A stretch of 64,000 nucleotides of DNA from Vibrio penaeicida (GTDB taxonomy: Bacteria > Pseudomonadota > Gammaproteobacteria > Enterobacterales > Vibrionaceae). This document shows positions 1 through 8,351 of this stretch, in pieces. The notes beneath the pieces are model-generated. The model was not told where the DNA came from and searched no databases. It worked only from the letters and a program-made list of their open reading frames with translations. The stretch lies in assembly GCF_030689305.1 (NCBI RefSeq), contig NZ_JAUYVM010000012.1:112948-176947 (forward strand), read 5' to 3'. Numbering within the stretch: the first letter of the stretch is position 1; the number at the start of each line of letters is the position of its first letter. Both the position numbers and the translations under genes were made by a program.

Positions 1-97
1 AGCCATTCCCTTTTTGAATCTCACAACCCTAGACGTAAAATATCGAGATCCCTAAAAAATAATGACCAATTATTGACCGATCATTCACTTCTTTTTT

Positions 98-137
98 CTG
101 TCAAATCTAATTAATTAAAGTGTCAATAAGTTGTCAT
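98..137 (+). promoter_or_regulatory. Pho-box-like repeats upstream of pstS
   Basis: TGTCA occurs at 99-103, 121-125 and 132-136, so the copies are 22 and 11 bp apart, in phase with the 11-bp direct-repeat register of PhoB sites. The best 18-mer, 120-137, has the 7-4-7 layout of the known Pho box. Two TGACC copies at 63 and 74 share the same 11-bp step. PhoB control of the pst operon under phosphate limitation is inferred from the site and the operon it precedes. Confidence 0.65.
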
Positions 138-297
138 ATAGCAATCCTAACGTCTTAGGCATGACCGCGAATTTTGCAGCTGCACAGGAAGTAACGCAGA
201 GCGGGGTAAGTGGGTATACGTTAAATGTGCTCGTTAGAGCAAAACACTTTAAATCCAGATTTGGATCGCAACGTTTAAATCGACTTGGAGGTTGATT

Positions 298-1338
298 GTG
301 AAATTGAAAGCTTTGATCGCGGCGAGCTGTGCCGCAGCAGCAGTATTTGGTGCAAGTCACGCAGCTGCAGCTTCGCGCGACTACATCAGCATCGTTGGTT
401 CGTCCACTGTATACCCGTTTGCAACGGTGGTTGCTGAACGTTTTGGACGCACCAGTAAATTTTCTGTGCCAAAAATTGAATCAACTGGTTCAGGTGGTGG
501 TTTGAAGTTGTTTTGTGCTGGAGTAGGAGAGAATACACCAGACATTACGAATGCATCACGTAAGATCAAGAGCTCTGAAATCAAGCTATGTTCAAAAAAT
601 GGTGTGAGTGAGATTGTTGAGATCAAAATTGGCTACGATGGCATCGCATTTGCGAACTCGAAGAAATCTCAGCAATTGGATCTCACGTTAAAAGATATCT
701 ACCTAGCGCTAGCGAAAGTTGTTCCAGACGGCAAAGGCAATTACATCGATAACCCTTATACAACGTGGAGCCAAGTTAACCCAGCGCTTCCGAATAGGAA
801 AATTGAAGTGCTTGGTCCTCCACCAACATCCGGTACGCGCGACGCTTTTGTTGAACTCGCTATGGAAGGTGGCTGTAAGAAATTTGCCGATATTAAAGCA
901 CTTAAAAAATCAGACAAGAGTAAATACAAAGCGATTTGTCACGGTATACGTGAAGACGGTGTCTTCATTGAAGCGGGTGAGAACGACAACTTGATCGTTC
1001 AAAAACTGGAAGCAAATCCAGCGGCGTTTGGCATTTTCGGTTTCAGTTTTCTAGATCAAAACTCAGACAAGGTTCAAGGGTCGAAGATTGCTGGCGTATC
1101 CCCGACGTTTAATGCCATCGGTGACGGTTCTTACCCTGTGTCTCGCTCTCTATTCTTCTATGTTAAGAAAGCGCATCAGAATGTCATTCCTGGGCTAAAA
1201 GAATACGTTCGCGCGTTTACTTCAGAAGATGCCATTGGTGATGAAGGTTATCTAGCGGATCGTGGTTTGATTCCTTTGTCTGCAAGAGATTGGAAAGTGG
1301 TACGCAACGGAGCCATGGAATTGACTCCTAACCTGTAG
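298..1338 (+). CDS. pstS: Phosphate ABC transporter periplasmic binding protein PstS
   Basis: A 346-residue periplasmic protein that should bind phosphate and deliver it to PstCA. The start is chosen as GTG at 298, because GGAG at 287-290 lies 7 bp upstream; the in-frame TTG at 292 is too close to it. The N-terminus (MKLKALIAAS, then an Ala-rich core and ASHAAAA) is a clear signal peptide. The mature protein opens with IVGSSTVYPF and has STGSGGG, both typical of phosphate-binding PstS proteins. PGKTR-like loops of sugar-binding proteins are absent. It is the first gene of pstS-pstC-pstA-pstB, without phoU. A perfect hairpin directly after its stop probably lets it be made in excess over the membrane subunits. 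Family confidence is high; ligand specificity for phosphate is inferred from operon context. Confidence 0.9.
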   Translation: MKLKALIAASCAAAAVFGASHAAAASRDYISIVGSSTVYPFATVVAERFGRTSKFSVPKIESTGSGGGLKLFCAGVGENTPDITNASRKIKSSEIKLCSKNGVSEIVEIKIGYDGIAFANSKKSQQLDLTLKDIYLALAKVVPDGKGNYIDNPYTTWSQVNPALPNRKIEVLGPPPTSGTRDAFVELAMEGGCKKFADIKALKKSDKSKYKAICHGIREDGVFIEAGENDNLIVQKLEANPAAFGIFGFSFLDQNSDKVQGSKIAGVSPTFNAIGDGSYPVSRSLFFYVKKAHQNVIPGLKEYVRAFTSEDAIGDEGYLADRGLIPLSARDWKVVRNGAMELTPNL

Positions 1339-1351
1339 TAACCCCATGCAT

Positions 1352-1380
1352 GAGGAAGGAGCGATTCCTTCCTCCTTTTT
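1352..1380 (+). terminator. Attenuator-like intrinsic terminator between pstS and pstC
   Basis: The 9-bp arms GAGGAAGGA (1352-1360) and TCCTTCCTC (1366-1374) flank a 5-nt loop and are followed by CTTTTT. The hairpin starts 14 bp after the pstS stop and ends 15 bp before the pstC start. It is therefore placed to reduce transcription of the downstream permease and ATPase genes relative to pstS, or to protect the pstS mRNA 3' end. Confidence 0.7.
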
Positions 1381-1394
1381 CTGGGAGTCGTAGT

Positions 1395-2777
1395 ATGGAC
1401 ACATCGACACTGGTTATTGTGCTACTCGCACTGACCGCAGTCGCGTTTTACTTAGCCAGACATCGTTCTTTGGCGGTAGCATCTCAATCTGGTGGGTTGA
1501 ATAGCCTTCACTCAAGACCTGCTTATTATGGGTCCTACGCAGCAACTTTAGCTGCCGTACCTGCACTTATTCTTTTGGTTCTGTGGCAAACACTTGAACC
1601 GACGCTCATCTCCACATTAGTTATGGCACAAGTGCCATCTGAATTGGTAGCAAAAATAGGTTCAGAAAACTTGGCATTTAGCCAAGTTGTGAATATCGCC
1701 ATTGGAATAACATCCACTGAAGATAATGTGTTACTAAGCGCTGCAGAATATTATCAACGCTTAAATTCAATAGGGAATACGTTGCGTGTTGTGGCGGTGT
1801 TGTCGGTCACGTTATTAGGGCTAGCTTATGGCTGGCGTGCTGTAAGACCAAAGCTTAAAGCTAGGAATCATGTAGAAAAAATATTGCAGATGTTCCTGCT
1901 GTTTTGCTCAACTCTGGCAATTCTAACAACGGCGGGCATCGTCTTATCGGTTCTTTTTGAAGCCATTCGCTTCTTCCAAATTATTCCTGCAACCGATTTT
2001 CTGTTTGGTTTGGAGTGGTCACCGCAAATAGCATTACGTGAAGATCAACAAGGGGCAAGCGGGGCATTTGGTGCCATTCCCTTATTTACAGGGACGCTAA
2101 TGATATCGCTTATCGCGATGTGTATTGCTGCGCCCGTTGGGTTAATGAGTGCGATATATCTTGCGGAATACGCCGATGCGCGCGTCCGGAACATTGTGAA
2201 GCCTGTATTAGAAATCTTAGCTGGTATTCCTACTGTTGTTTATGGCTTTTTCGCTGCACTGACGGCTGCTCCTTTCATTCGCGATATAGCGCAAGGTATT
2301 GGCATCGATAGTTCGTCTTCCGAAAGTGCACTGGCCGCTGGTGTTGTTATGGGAGTCATGATCATCCCATTTGTGTCTTCATTATCGGATGATGTCATTA
2401 CTGCGGTTCCGCAATCCCTTCGTGATGGATCACTGGGTTTAGGTGCAACAAAATCTGAAACCATTAAACATGTGGTCGTCCCTGCGGCTCTTCCAGGGGT
2501 TGTTGGTGGATTACTGTTAGCGGTATCTCGGGCAATTGGCGAAACCATGATTGTTGTTATGGCGGCAGGATTGTCTGCAAATTTAACCGCTAATCCACTG
2601 GATTCTGTCACGACTGTTACGGTTCAAATTGTCACGTTATTGGTTGGCGATCAGGAATTCGACAGCCCTAAAACATTGGCAGCATTTGCGCTGGGTTTAA
2701 CCTTATTTGTGGTCACGCTGGCGCTGAACTTTGTGGCGTTAAGAATCGTGAAGAAGTATAGGGAACAATATGACTGA
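1395..2777 (+). CDS. pstC: Phosphate ABC transporter permease PstC
   Basis: Inner-membrane permease of 460 residues. The ATG at 1395 is preferred because GGGAG lies 7 bp upstream. An in-frame ATG at 1350 would read through the terminator hairpin and add 15 non-hydrophobic residues. The N-terminal roughly 200 residues are an extension relative to the usual ~300-residue PstC, with several membrane segments. The C-terminal half holds the MetI-like permease core, with SLGLGATKSETI corresponding to the EAA loop that contacts PstB. Extended PstC/PstA pairs are known in marine gammaproteobacteria. It overlaps pstA by 8 bp, which suggests translational coupling. Confidence 0.88.
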   Translation: MDTSTLVIVLLALTAVAFYLARHRSLAVASQSGGLNSLHSRPAYYGSYAATLAAVPALILLVLWQTLEPTLISTLVMAQVPSELVAKIGSENLAFSQVVNIAIGITSTEDNVLLSAAEYYQRLNSIGNTLRVVAVLSVTLLGLAYGWRAVRPKLKARNHVEKILQMFLLFCSTLAILTTAGIVLSVLFEAIRFFQIIPATDFLFGLEWSPQIALREDQQGASGAFGAIPLFTGTLMISLIAMCIAAPVGLMSAIYLAEYADARVRNIVKPVLEILAGIPTVVYGFFAALTAAPFIRDIAQGIGIDSSSSESALAAGVVMGVMIIPFVSSLSDDVITAVPQSLRDGSLGLGATKSETIKHVVVPAALPGVVGGLLLAVSRAIGETMIVVMAAGLSANLTANPLDSVTTVTVQIVTLLVGDQEFDSPKTLAAFALGLTLFVVTLALNFVALRIVKKYREQYD

Positions 2778-4074
2778 TCAACTGCAACGACTCGCCAGCA
2801 TAAAGAAAGAGCGAATTAAGTCTGGGCTTGCTAGCCGAATGGGCAAAGAGCGTCGTTTTAAAGCGTATGGAATTACGTCCATTCTGTTAGCGTTCAGTTT
2901 TCTATTCGTGCTGATATTTTCCATTGTTGGCGAAGGGTATACCGCGTTTTATACAACAGAAATTAAATTGGAAGTGACATTGTCACATGATAGGTTACGC
3001 ATTGAAGATGGTGACTTGTCTGAAGACACGCTGTTCAACGCCAGCTATAGGAATGTTTTGCGAGACGCGATAAAAGTCGCGCTGCCAGACGTTGAGTCGA
3101 GAAAAGAGAGAAGGCAGTTATACCGATTTCTTTCTAACGGCGCAGAATACGACTTGAGAGACAAAGTGTTGGCGGATTCTTCTTTAGTCGGTCAAACCAT
3201 TACATATTACGCACTCGCTGGCGACAACGTTAACCAGTTTAATAAGGGCAACATTGATGCAATGTTGCCAGAAGACGAACGTCAATTTAAAAACAAAGAC
3301 ATTGAATGGTTTAGTGAACTCAAAGGTCAAGGTCGCATCAACACGACGTTTAACACCAACTTTTTCACGAATGGCGATAGCCGCGATCCAGAACTGGCTG
3401 GGATATGGGGTGCGACAGTTGGCTCGTTCTTTACTCTACTTATTACGCTTTCGCTGAGTTTTCCTATAGGGATATCAGCAGCGATTTACTTAGAAGAGTT
3501 TGCTCCAAAAAACAGAATCACTGAACTGATTGAAGTCAACATCAATAACTTAGCGGCTGTGCCTTCGATTGTGTTTGGCTTACTCGGATTGGCTATCTTC
3601 CTCAATTTTGCCGATTTACCGCGGTCTGCCCCTTTGGTCGGAGGGTTAGTTCTCACGCTGATGACATTACCCACGATTATTATCTCTAGCCGTGCCGCAA
3701 TAAAAGCCGTGCCTCCTTCTATTCGCGATGCCGCGTTAGGTGTAGGAGCATCAAAAATGCAAATGGTATTGCACCACGTTTTGCCCTTAGCGATGCCTGG
3801 GATGTTAACAGGAACCATTATAGGCATGGCGCAAGCCCTCGGCGAAACCGCGCCGTTGCTGATGATTGGTATGGTCGCGTTTATTGTGGACGTCCCATCA
3901 GGACCGCTGGATGCGGCAACCGCTTTACCAGTACAAATATATTTATGGGCGGAAAACCCCGAAAAAGGATTTGTCGAAAACACCTCTGGCGCAATTATGG
4001 TGCTGCTGGCGTTTCTGGCATTCATGAATGCATGCGCAGTTATCATGCGTAAACGCCTAGAGCGTCGTTGGTAG
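2770..4074 (+). CDS. pstA: Phosphate ABC transporter permease PstA
   Basis: Inner-membrane permease of 434 residues, about 140 longer than typical PstA. One membrane segment lies near residues 36-60. A soluble, charged region of roughly 150 residues (about 65-215) probably faces the periplasm, and it is followed by the MetI-like permease core. ALGVGASKMQMV is the EAA-type cytoplasmic loop. The start codon lies inside the end of pstC, and the stop is 12 bp before pstB, so the three genes are tightly coupled. The extra periplasmic domain is a lineage feature whose role I cannot infer. Confidence 0.88.
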   Translation: MTDQLQRLASIKKERIKSGLASRMGKERRFKAYGITSILLAFSFLFVLIFSIVGEGYTAFYTTEIKLEVTLSHDRLRIEDGDLSEDTLFNASYRNVLRDAIKVALPDVESRKERRQLYRFLSNGAEYDLRDKVLADSSLVGQTITYYALAGDNVNQFNKGNIDAMLPEDERQFKNKDIEWFSELKGQGRINTTFNTNFFTNGDSRDPELAGIWGATVGSFFTLLITLSLSFPIGISAAIYLEEFAPKNRITELIEVNINNLAAVPSIVFGLLGLAIFLNFADLPRSAPLVGGLVLTLMTLPTIIISSRAAIKAVPPSIRDAALGVGASKMQMVLHHVLPLAMPGMLTGTIIGMAQALGETAPLLMIGMVAFIVDVPSGPLDAATALPVQIYLWAENPEKGFVENTSGAIMVLLAFLAFMNACAVIMRKRLERRW

Positions 4075-4085
4075 GAGAAAAGACG

Positions 4086-4967
4086 ATGGTTTCAACAACA
4101 CTAGATACAACATCAGGCGCAATGAACGGTTCGCACATGGAAAAGGCGACACCACCAGAACACGCTGCAGCGCCCGACAAAACAATAGGTATTCCACTGG
4201 TCGATAATCCAAGAATGGCAGCAAGAGATGTTCATGTAGATTATGAATTCGGTGCTAAGCCTGCGATAAGAGATGTGAATATTGATATTGCTGAGCGTGA
4301 AGTATTGGCGATGATAGGACCATCAGGTTGCGGTAAGTCGACCTTTCTGCGTTGTTTGAATCGTATGAACGATACGGTTCCTGGTTGCATGGTGAAAGGG
4401 TCGATAACGCTTGATGGAAGCAACATTTACGACAAAAGTGTCGAAACGGTAGAGTTACGTTCTCAGGTTGGGATGGTGTTTCAGCGTCCTAACCCATTTC
4501 CTAAGTCTATCTACGACAATGTCGCTTATGGGCTAAAAATTCACGGGTTAGTCGACGACAAAGATCAATTGGACGAATTGGTTCAGCAGTCGCTAGAACG
4601 TGCAGGGTTGTGGACAGAAATTAAAGATCGCTTAGATCAACCAGCCACAGGGCTCTCGGGAGGTCAGCAACAAAGGCTGTGTATTGCGAGAACTATTGCG
4701 ATAGCACCTGAAGTGATTTTAATGGATGAGCCATGTTCTGCACTCGATCCTATCGCGACAGGCATTATTGAAGAGCTTATCGAAGAGCTAAAAACCAACT
4801 TCAGTATTGTTATTGTGACTCACTCGATGCAACAAGCGTCGCGTGTGTCTGATAGAACGGCGTATTTCCATCTTGGAAACTTAGTAGAAGTGAACACAAC
4901 AGCGCGTGTTTTTGAGCAGCCAGAGCATATTTTAACGCAAGATTACATTGGTGGTCGCTTCGGATAA
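4086..4967 (+). CDS. pstB: Phosphate ABC transporter ATP-binding protein PstB
   Basis: Cytoplasmic ATPase of the phosphate importer, 293 residues. ATG at 4086 is chosen with GGAG 9 bp upstream; a TTG at 4068 would start inside pstA. The Walker A motif is GPSGCGKST, the signature is LSGGQQQR and Walker B is VILMDEP followed by the D-loop SALD. The first ~45 residues are a low-complexity Thr/Pro/Ala leader not found in short PstB proteins. It is the last gene of the operon: phoU is not next to it, and the segment that follows holds an 8-bp tandem repeat and a terminator. Confidence 0.92.
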   Translation: MVSTTLDTTSGAMNGSHMEKATPPEHAAAPDKTIGIPLVDNPRMAARDVHVDYEFGAKPAIRDVNIDIAEREVLAMIGPSGCGKSTFLRCLNRMNDTVPGCMVKGSITLDGSNIYDKSVETVELRSQVGMVFQRPNPFPKSIYDNVAYGLKIHGLVDDKDQLDELVQQSLERAGLWTEIKDRLDQPATGLSGGQQQRLCIARTIAIAPEVILMDEPCSALDPIATGIIEELIEELKTNFSIVIVTHSMQQASRVSDRTAYFHLGNLVEVNTTARVFEQPEHILTQDYIGGRFG

Positions 4968-5002
4968 CAGTGTCGTAATCGAGATACTGGGTATAATGGA
5001 TA

Positions 5003-5042
5003 GCAATAAAGCAATAAAGCAATAAAGCAATAAAGCAATAAA
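5003..5042. repeat. Five perfect tandem copies of an 8-bp unit
   Basis: GCAATAAA is repeated five times without error at 5003-5042, and the next 8 bases (GCACAAAA) are a degenerate sixth copy. It lies between the pstB stop and the bidirectional terminator, so copy number changes would not affect a reading frame. Such perfect short repeats are prone to slippage. Confidence 0.9.
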
Positions 5043-5046
5043 GCAC

Positions 5047-5068
5047 AAAAGGAGCTCCGGCTCCTTTT
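5047..5068. terminator. Bidirectional terminator between pstB and gntR
   Basis: Arms AAAAGGAGC (5047-5055) and GCTCCTTTT (5060-5068) with a 4-nt loop. The A-rich left and T-rich right flanks allow termination of both the plus-strand pst operon and the minus-strand gnt operon, which converge here. Confidence 0.8.
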
Positions 5069-5129
5069 CTCATTCCATTTCGTTTATTTTAAGTTTTTTA
5101 GATTGCGTATTTTACTCAGCTAATGCGCT

Positions 5130-6125
5130 CTACAAGCTTTCCCCCGTATCCACCGAGTATTTCAGATCAATAACTTCATCAGTAATGGGTTCTCCATTAA
5201 GTCGTTTTAACAGTTCCGTTGCGGCGGTCACGCCAATTTCTTCACGAGGGGTAATAACAGTGGCTAACCTTGGGGTCATAACTTGGCTTATGTCGTGGCC
5301 ATGAAAACCTGCAATGCCCATTTGTTCCGGTACTCGTATACCCAATCGAAGGCATTCATAAAATGCACCAATGGCTAAATCGTCATTGGTACAAAAAATG
5401 CCATCAATATCTGGATTATCCGCAATGGCTTTTTGGAGCAATTCTGCACCTAACGTAAATGAAGAAGCACTTTCTGTTTGCAGTTCGAGAGGGGGGAGCC
5501 CTGCGTTAGTCATGGCTTCGCGATAGCCTGCCATTTTCAATCGAGTACGTAAATCCATACGCGCCGCAAAGTAAGCGATGTTTTTTCTGCCAGATTGGAT
5601 CATGGCTTCAGTCATTGATTTTGCAGCGGCGTGATTATCGAATCCAACGGCTTGGTGAAGTGGTTCAGAGGTGCTGTCCATGATTTCGATGACAGGAATA
5701 GCAGCCACTTCAAGCATCTTTTTTGCCCTTGGAGTGTGGACACTTTCCGATAAGATCATGGCATCCACATTGTACGAGAGAAGGGACGCAATATTCTTCT
5801 CTTCGATATCGGAACTGTAGCCATAGTGAGCAATCATGGTCTGGTAGCCTGCTGGTGCAGTGACTTGCTCGATGCCTCTAATCACTTCTGCAAAGACTTG
5901 GTTGGTTAATGAAGGTACGAGGACGCCAATGGCTTTGCTCTTTGCGTTAGACAAAATGTCAGGAGCCCGGTTAGGAATGTACCCCAGATCTTCAACGGCT
6001 TTCTGAATTTTTACACTCAAATTTTCGGATACCTGTGAAGGGTCACGAAGGCAACGGCTTACCGTCATCTTAGTCACTCCAACGAGGTCGGCGACATCTT
6101 GTAGCGTAGGGCGCTTTTTCTTCAC
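5130..6125 (-). CDS. gntR: LacI-family gluconate repressor GntR
   Basis: DNA-binding repressor with an N-terminal LacI-type helix-turn-helix (TLQDVADLVGVTKMTVSRCL) and a periplasmic-binding-protein-like effector domain from about residue 60. The sequence follows E. coli GntR closely, with KKKRP at the N-terminus, GYIPNRAPDILSNA in the hinge helix, and VPSLTNQVFAEV and FCTNDDLAIGA later. I choose GTG at 6125, giving 331 residues, the same length as I recall for E. coli GntR. The longer ATG at 6140 lacks a ribosome site and lies inside the operator palindrome. It is the last gene of the minus-strand dctPQM-gntK-gnd-gntR cluster and has its own operator. Gluconate or 6-phosphogluconate as effector is known for the family. 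Confidence 0.9.
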   Translation of the reverse strand: MKKKRPTLQDVADLVGVTKMTVSRCLRDPSQVSENLSVKIQKAVEDLGYIPNRAPDILSNAKSKAIGVLVPSLTNQVFAEVIRGIEQVTAPAGYQTMIAHYGYSSDIEEKNIASLLSYNVDAMILSESVHTPRAKKMLEVAAIPVIEIMDSTSEPLHQAVGFDNHAAAKSMTEAMIQSGRKNIAYFAARMDLRTRLKMAGYREAMTNAGLPPLELQTESASSFTLGAELLQKAIADNPDIDGIFCTNDDLAIGAFYECLRLGIRVPEQMGIAGFHGHDISQVMTPRLATVITPREEIGVTAATELLKRLNGEPITDEVIDLKYSVDTGESL

Positions 6126-6133
6126 TATACGGC

Positions 6134-6170
6134 TTTCCATAGAATTGTTACTGGTAACATTCTATGGAAA
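6134..6170. promoter_or_regulatory. GntR operator within a 37-bp palindrome
   Basis: The core GTTACTGGTAAC (6147-6158) matches the GntR operator type ATGTTACCGGTAACAT. It is embedded in perfect 12-bp outer arms, TTTCCATAGAAT (6134-6145) and ATTCTATGGAAA (6159-6170). The site is 9 bp upstream of the chosen gntR start and covers the alternative ATG at 6140, so it should serve negative autoregulation. Confidence 0.75.
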
Positions 6171-6236
6171 GCATCTTAAAAAAGCAGCGAATAATCGTAA
6201 ATTATGTGAGAAATATCGGTGATAGAAAGAAATGTT

Positions 6237-7751
6237 TTAGGAGATTCGGACTTCTTCTTTGGAGTGGCTGTGCCACGTGGTGTGATATTTCTTATCCTCG
6301 GGTTCATCGGTACGTGAATAACCATGAGAACCAAAGTAGTCACGCTGAGCTTGCAGCAAATTTGCAGGTAACGTATCGCATTGAAGTGAATCGAAATAAT
6401 TTAAACAAGATGCGATCACCGGAATAGGAACCCCTAATGAAACAGCACTCATCACGGATTTTCGCCAACCTTCTTGATTGTCTTGCAAAATCTTGTGTAT
6501 CGAGCGATTTAAGAACAGGTGTTCCAGCTTAGATTGATCAAGACCTCCCTCAGCAAATGCAGCAGCGATAGGGTTTAACAAGTCCGCTCGAATAATACAG
6601 CCAGCGCGCCAAATTTGAGCAATCTCGGTAAAATTTAGATCCCAGTTTTGTTCTAAAGCCGTCACGCGCATCAAATCAAAGCCCTGTGCGTAGATACTGA
6701 TTTTTGCGCAGTACATGGCGTCGTGAAGGTTATTGATGAACGTTTCACGCTTTACAGAACAGCTTTCATGAGCGGAAGGCTGACTAAGAATTTTAGGGGT
6801 GGGCTGCGTAGAGATGGACTGACGAAGCGTTTTTTGGACACTAAGTGTGCGGGCATAAACGGCTTCGGTTAAAGAAGGTGCAGGGCACCCAACTTGAAGG
6901 CTGTTTAACGCTGTCCAAAGCCCTGTTCCCTTTTGCTCCGCTTTATCGAGGACGATATCAACAAAAGGTTTACCGCTTTTGTCATCTTGGTGTTGCAAAA
7001 CCTCCGCACTTACTTCTAAAAGGTAGCTGCTTAAAACACCTTGATTCCAACGTTCAAACACTTTGCCAATTTCGCTTGCGTTTAAATCCAAAGCATCACG
7101 CAGCAAATGGTACGCTTCGCAGATAAGCTGCATATCGGCGTATTCAATGCCGTTATGTACCATTTTGACGTAGTGCCCAGATCCAGCAGGACCAATGTAT
7201 GCGCAGCAAGGGCTAGACGTTGTATTCTCTTTGGTTACGCTGTCACTGTATTTGGCAGAAATGGCTTCAAGTATCGGTTGTACCTTTTTCCAGTCTTCAA
7301 CATTCCCACTTGGCATTAGTGAGGGACCAAATCGAGCACCCATTTCACCACCAGAAACAGCCGTTGTGAAAAATCGAACTCGCCCATTGTATTTGTCTTC
7401 TCGGCTAATTGAATCGGTCCATAAACTGTTTCCAGTGTCGATAACAATATCTTGTTCGGATAGCCCTGCTTCTAACAAGTCTTCGATAGCGTGATCAACC
7501 ACATCACCAGCGGGAACCGATAAGATAACGATTCTCGGCCTCTGTGAACCTGAAATGATCGCTGACATTATCGATGCCGGAAAAAACTTTGCAGAGGTCG
7601 CTAGGTTCTCGGCTTCGCTATGAGCGCGCTGAACTAAGTTGGTATTGAGGTCGAATCCAATGACCGAGTAATCATTCTCTAACAGGTTTAGCGCAAGGCT
7701 TTTCCCCATAACACCTAAACCGACAACAGACACCGTTTTGATTTCATCCAT
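6237..7751 (-). CDS. gnd: 6-phosphogluconate dehydrogenase, decarboxylating
   Basis: Oxidises 6-phosphogluconate to ribulose-5-phosphate and CO2 with NADP, in the cytoplasm. It has 504 residues, against about 470 in E. coli, with extra length in the central helical domain. The Rossmann motif GLGVMGKSLA is at the N-terminus, the substrate loop is VSGGEMGARFGPSLMP, and the catalytic helix HYVKMVHNGIEYADMQ carries the Lys and Glu. The C-terminal PANLLQAQRDYFGSH motif is also present. ATG at 7751 is chosen because it overlaps the gntK stop as TGATG; an ORF extension to 7784 has no support. It follows gntK directly, so gluconate is phosphorylated and then oxidised by neighbouring enzymes. Confidence 0.93.
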   Translation of the reverse strand: MDEIKTVSVVGLGVMGKSLALNLLENDYSVIGFDLNTNLVQRAHSEAENLATSAKFFPASIMSAIISGSQRPRIVILSVPAGDVVDHAIEDLLEAGLSEQDIVIDTGNSLWTDSISREDKYNGRVRFFTTAVSGGEMGARFGPSLMPSGNVEDWKKVQPILEAISAKYSDSVTKENTTSSPCCAYIGPAGSGHYVKMVHNGIEYADMQLICEAYHLLRDALDLNASEIGKVFERWNQGVLSSYLLEVSAEVLQHQDDKSGKPFVDIVLDKAEQKGTGLWTALNSLQVGCPAPSLTEAVYARTLSVQKTLRQSISTQPTPKILSQPSAHESCSVKRETFINNLHDAMYCAKISIYAQGFDLMRVTALEQNWDLNFTEIAQIWRAGCIIRADLLNPIAAAFAEGGLDQSKLEHLFLNRSIHKILQDNQEGWRKSVMSAVSLGVPIPVIASCLNYFDSLQCDTLPANLLQAQRDYFGSHGYSRTDEPEDKKYHTTWHSHSKEEVRIS

Positions 7752-8257
7752 CACGCTTGATTCTCCATAGCTCGGATACTGCACAGAGCGGAGGCGAGAA
7801 CGTCTTCAACGTTGGCAGTGACATCGACCGTAATGGCTTCAGATGACAAAGGTTCAACCAACGTGTTGAACTGGCTTTCTAGCATTTGTTTGCCGTTAAA
7901 GTAGTGATTAGGGCGAGAACGGTGTCGAGACCATATAGTGTCGAAATCGCCTTTTAGGTAGACAATAGTGATGTCTTGAGCATTTTCTCTCAATATGTCG
8001 CGGTACTCTGGCTTGAGTGCAGAACATGCAATCACAATTCGGTCGTTATCAATAAACAGCGAATTCAGCCTATGCAGCCAACCCAACCTGTCTTGATCAG
8101 ACAGCGGAACGCCATGCTGCATTTTTTCGATATTCTGGGCGGAATGGTAATCGTCGCCATCGAAAAACGGATACTTGAGCGCTAGGGCGAGCTTGCTTCC
8201 GATAAGGCTCTTACCACAACCTGAAACACCCATTACCAAAATTTTCTTATTATTCAT
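7751..8257 (-). CDS. gntK: Gluconokinase GntK
   Basis: Phosphorylates gluconate at C6 using ATP. It has 168 residues with a P-loop GVSGCGKS at 10-17, the conserved DGDDYH substrate segment and CSALKPEYRD, all hallmarks of the thermoresistant GntK family. It lies between the TRAP transporter and gnd and shares the TGATG overlap with gnd. The minus-strand AAAGGAAAT ribosome site lies immediately downstream of an intercistronic stem-loop. The product feeds Gnd and possibly an Entner-Doudoroff pathway elsewhere. Confidence 0.93.
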   Translation of the reverse strand: MNNKKILVMGVSGCGKSLIGSKLALALKYPFFDGDDYHSAQNIEKMQHGVPLSDQDRLGWLHRLNSLFIDNDRIVIACSALKPEYRDILRENAQDITIVYLKGDFDTIWSRHRSRPNHYFNGKQMLESQFNTLVEPLSSEAITVDVTANVEDVLASALCSIRAMENQA

Positions 8258-8274
8258 GGAGCACTATTTCCTTT

Positions 8275-8297
8275 GTGCTGACGGATGTCGTCAGCAC
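8275..8297 (-). other. Intercistronic stem-loop between dctM and gntK
   Basis: Perfect 9-bp arms GTGCTGACG (8275-8283) and CGTCAGCAC (8289-8297) with a 5-nt loop. In the minus-strand transcript it ends just before the gntK ribosome site. There is no U tract, so I read it as an mRNA-processing or stability element rather than a terminator. Confidence 0.6.
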
Positions 8298-8351
8298 GTA
8301 AAAATCTTTACTAGATCAACCCAAAGGGCAACCTTACCTAAAATCAATTTG

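Noticed and set aside
1350..1394. Longer PstC start at 1350
   Set aside because: The extension would be translated from within a terminator hairpin and has no good ribosome site; ATG 1395 has GGGAG at proper spacing.
5003..5042. CRISPR-like array
   Set aside because: Units are only 8 bp with no spacers; it is a simple tandem repeat. No cas gene or other array occurs in the window.
6164..6427. Plus-strand 87-codon frame between gntR and gnd
   Set aside because: It overlaps the well-supported gnd 3' end for most of its length, has no ribosome site, and begins inside the GntR palindrome.
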